DNA of 6,066 nucleotides from Thermococci archaeon (GTDB taxonomy: Archaea; Methanobacteriota_B; Thermococci; Thermococcales; Thermococcaceae): contig QMUI01000061.1 of the NCBI GenBank assembly GCA_003660485.1, forward strand, positions 1 through 6,066, in the 5' to 3' direction. The notes beneath the pieces are model-generated. The model was not told the origin of the DNA. It did not search any database and was given only the letters and a program-made list of their open reading frames with translations. A program made the translations under genes and the position numbers. This document shows, piece after piece, positions 6,017 to 6,066 of the stretch (positions are counted from its first letter, which is position 1; each line of letters begins with the position of its first letter).

Positions 6017-6066
6017 AGTCCCCCCTCCAGGTACCTTGCGAACGCTATGACTCCAGCGAACGATAA
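6013..6066 (-). CDS. mbxB: MrpF-like antiporter subunit MbxB, C-terminal end only (partial)
   Basis: Only the last 17 codons and a TGA stop are in the window; the gene enters from beyond 6066. The visible peptide reads LSFAGVIAFARYLEGGL. A hydrophobic stretch ending in a short A-R-Y-L-E-basic/glycine tail is what the last helix of MrpF/MnhF proteins looks like, and MrpF directly precedes MrpG in Mrp and mbh/mbx operons. In the family, MrpF is a small three-helix membrane subunit of the multisubunit sodium/proton antiporter module. The stop TGA overlaps the mbxC start in an ATGA at 6013-6016, so translation of the two is probably coupled. The identity rests mainly on position, since so little protein is visible; the reading frame and the stop are certain. 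Confidence 0.75.
   Translation of the reverse strand, partial: LSFAGVIAFARYLEGGL
6024..6028 (-). promoter_or_regulatory. Ribosome binding site of mbxC inside the end of mbxB
   Basis: GGAGG on the minus strand, followed by further Gs, seven bases before the mbxC ATG at 6016. It is read within mbxB as L-E-G-G and works together with the ATGA overlap at 6013-6016. Confidence 0.78.

Larger units (their letters stand above)
1..6066 (-). other. Internal part of an mbx (mbs) type operon
   Basis: Nine minus-strand genes, seven complete, run through the window without any gap over 12 bases, in the order B-C-D-F-G-H-H'-M-J. Four junctions are ATGA overlaps (B/C, F/G, G/H, H/H') and the others have 3-12 base gaps, so one polycistronic message is expected. 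Neither operon end is included: an MrpE-type gene (A) is expected above 6066, and J, K, L, N below position 1. I saw no clear archaeal TATA/BRE promoter or T-rich terminator inside. In Pyrococcus this operon is part of the sulfur-responsive regulon (family knowledge); no regulatory site for that can be seen here because the leader is outside the window. Confidence 0.88.

Noticed and set aside
29..6066. A stand-alone Mrp sodium/proton antiporter operon
   Set aside because: Mrp operons do not continue into a NuoL-like subunit with a lateral helix, a NuoH-like subunit and then a further downstream gene. The NuoH-like gene requires a redox module.
1..6066. Search for tRNA, rRNA, CRISPR, insertion sequences, inverted repeats or internal promoters
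   Set aside because: Nothing convincing was seen. Almost every base is within a conserved gene and the longest gap is 12 bases, so there is no room for an independent element.

Overview
This window is a stretch of a single minus-strand operon, with essentially no non-coding DNA. Read from high to low coordinates it carries a tail-end mrpF-type gene, then mrpG-, mrpA(C-terminal, DUF4040)-, fused MbhE/MrpB-, mrpC-, mrpD-, NuoL-like and NuoH-like genes. It ends in the first six codons of the next gene, which starts M-V-D-W-R-L. All calls were made by reading the sequence; no database search was run.

The gene order B-C-D-F-G-H-H'-M-J matches the mbx (also called mbs) operon of Thermococcales. 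That operon encodes the membrane-bound, ferredoxin-dependent sulfane sulfur reductase of Pyrococcus and Thermococcus. Three points separate it from the related membrane-bound hydrogenase operon (mbh). Two antiporter-like subunits lie in tandem, no separate mbhI gene is present, and the NuoH-like M gene comes before J rather than after L. The organism is therefore most likely a hyperthermophilic archaeon of the Thermococcales. AGG/AGA arginine codons, ATA isoleucine codons, GGAGGTGA-type ribosome binding sites and tight gene packing agree with this. Genus is not resolved.

Layout: 6066-6013 mbxB (3' end only); 6016-5639 mbxC; 5626-5342 mbxD; 5338-4631 mbxF (MbhE-like plus MrpB-like); 4634-4290 mbxG; 4293-2812 mbxH; 2815-962 mbxH'; 958-29 mbxM; 18-1 mbxJ (5' end only). 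Neighbours either overlap by four bases (ATGA, four junctions) or are separated by 3-12 bases. Every visible start is ATG and every visible stop is TGA. No promoter, terminator, RNA gene, repeat or mobile element was seen; the promoter should lie above 6066 and the terminator below 1.

How the parts work together (family knowledge plus inference): B, C, D, F, G and H form an Mrp-type cation/proton antiporter module. H' is a second, NuoL-like ion-translocating subunit, and its C-terminal lateral helix probably ties the membrane arm together. M is the NuoH-like heel that joins the membrane arm to the peripheral J-K-L-N iron-sulfur module, which lies outside the window. Ferredoxin oxidation and sulfane sulfur reduction on J/K/L/N are thought to drive ion pumping through H/H' and sodium movement through the Mrp module. 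The least expected sequence detail is in H, where a glutamate sits at the place of the TM7 lysine found in most antiporter-like subunits, while H' keeps the lysine.
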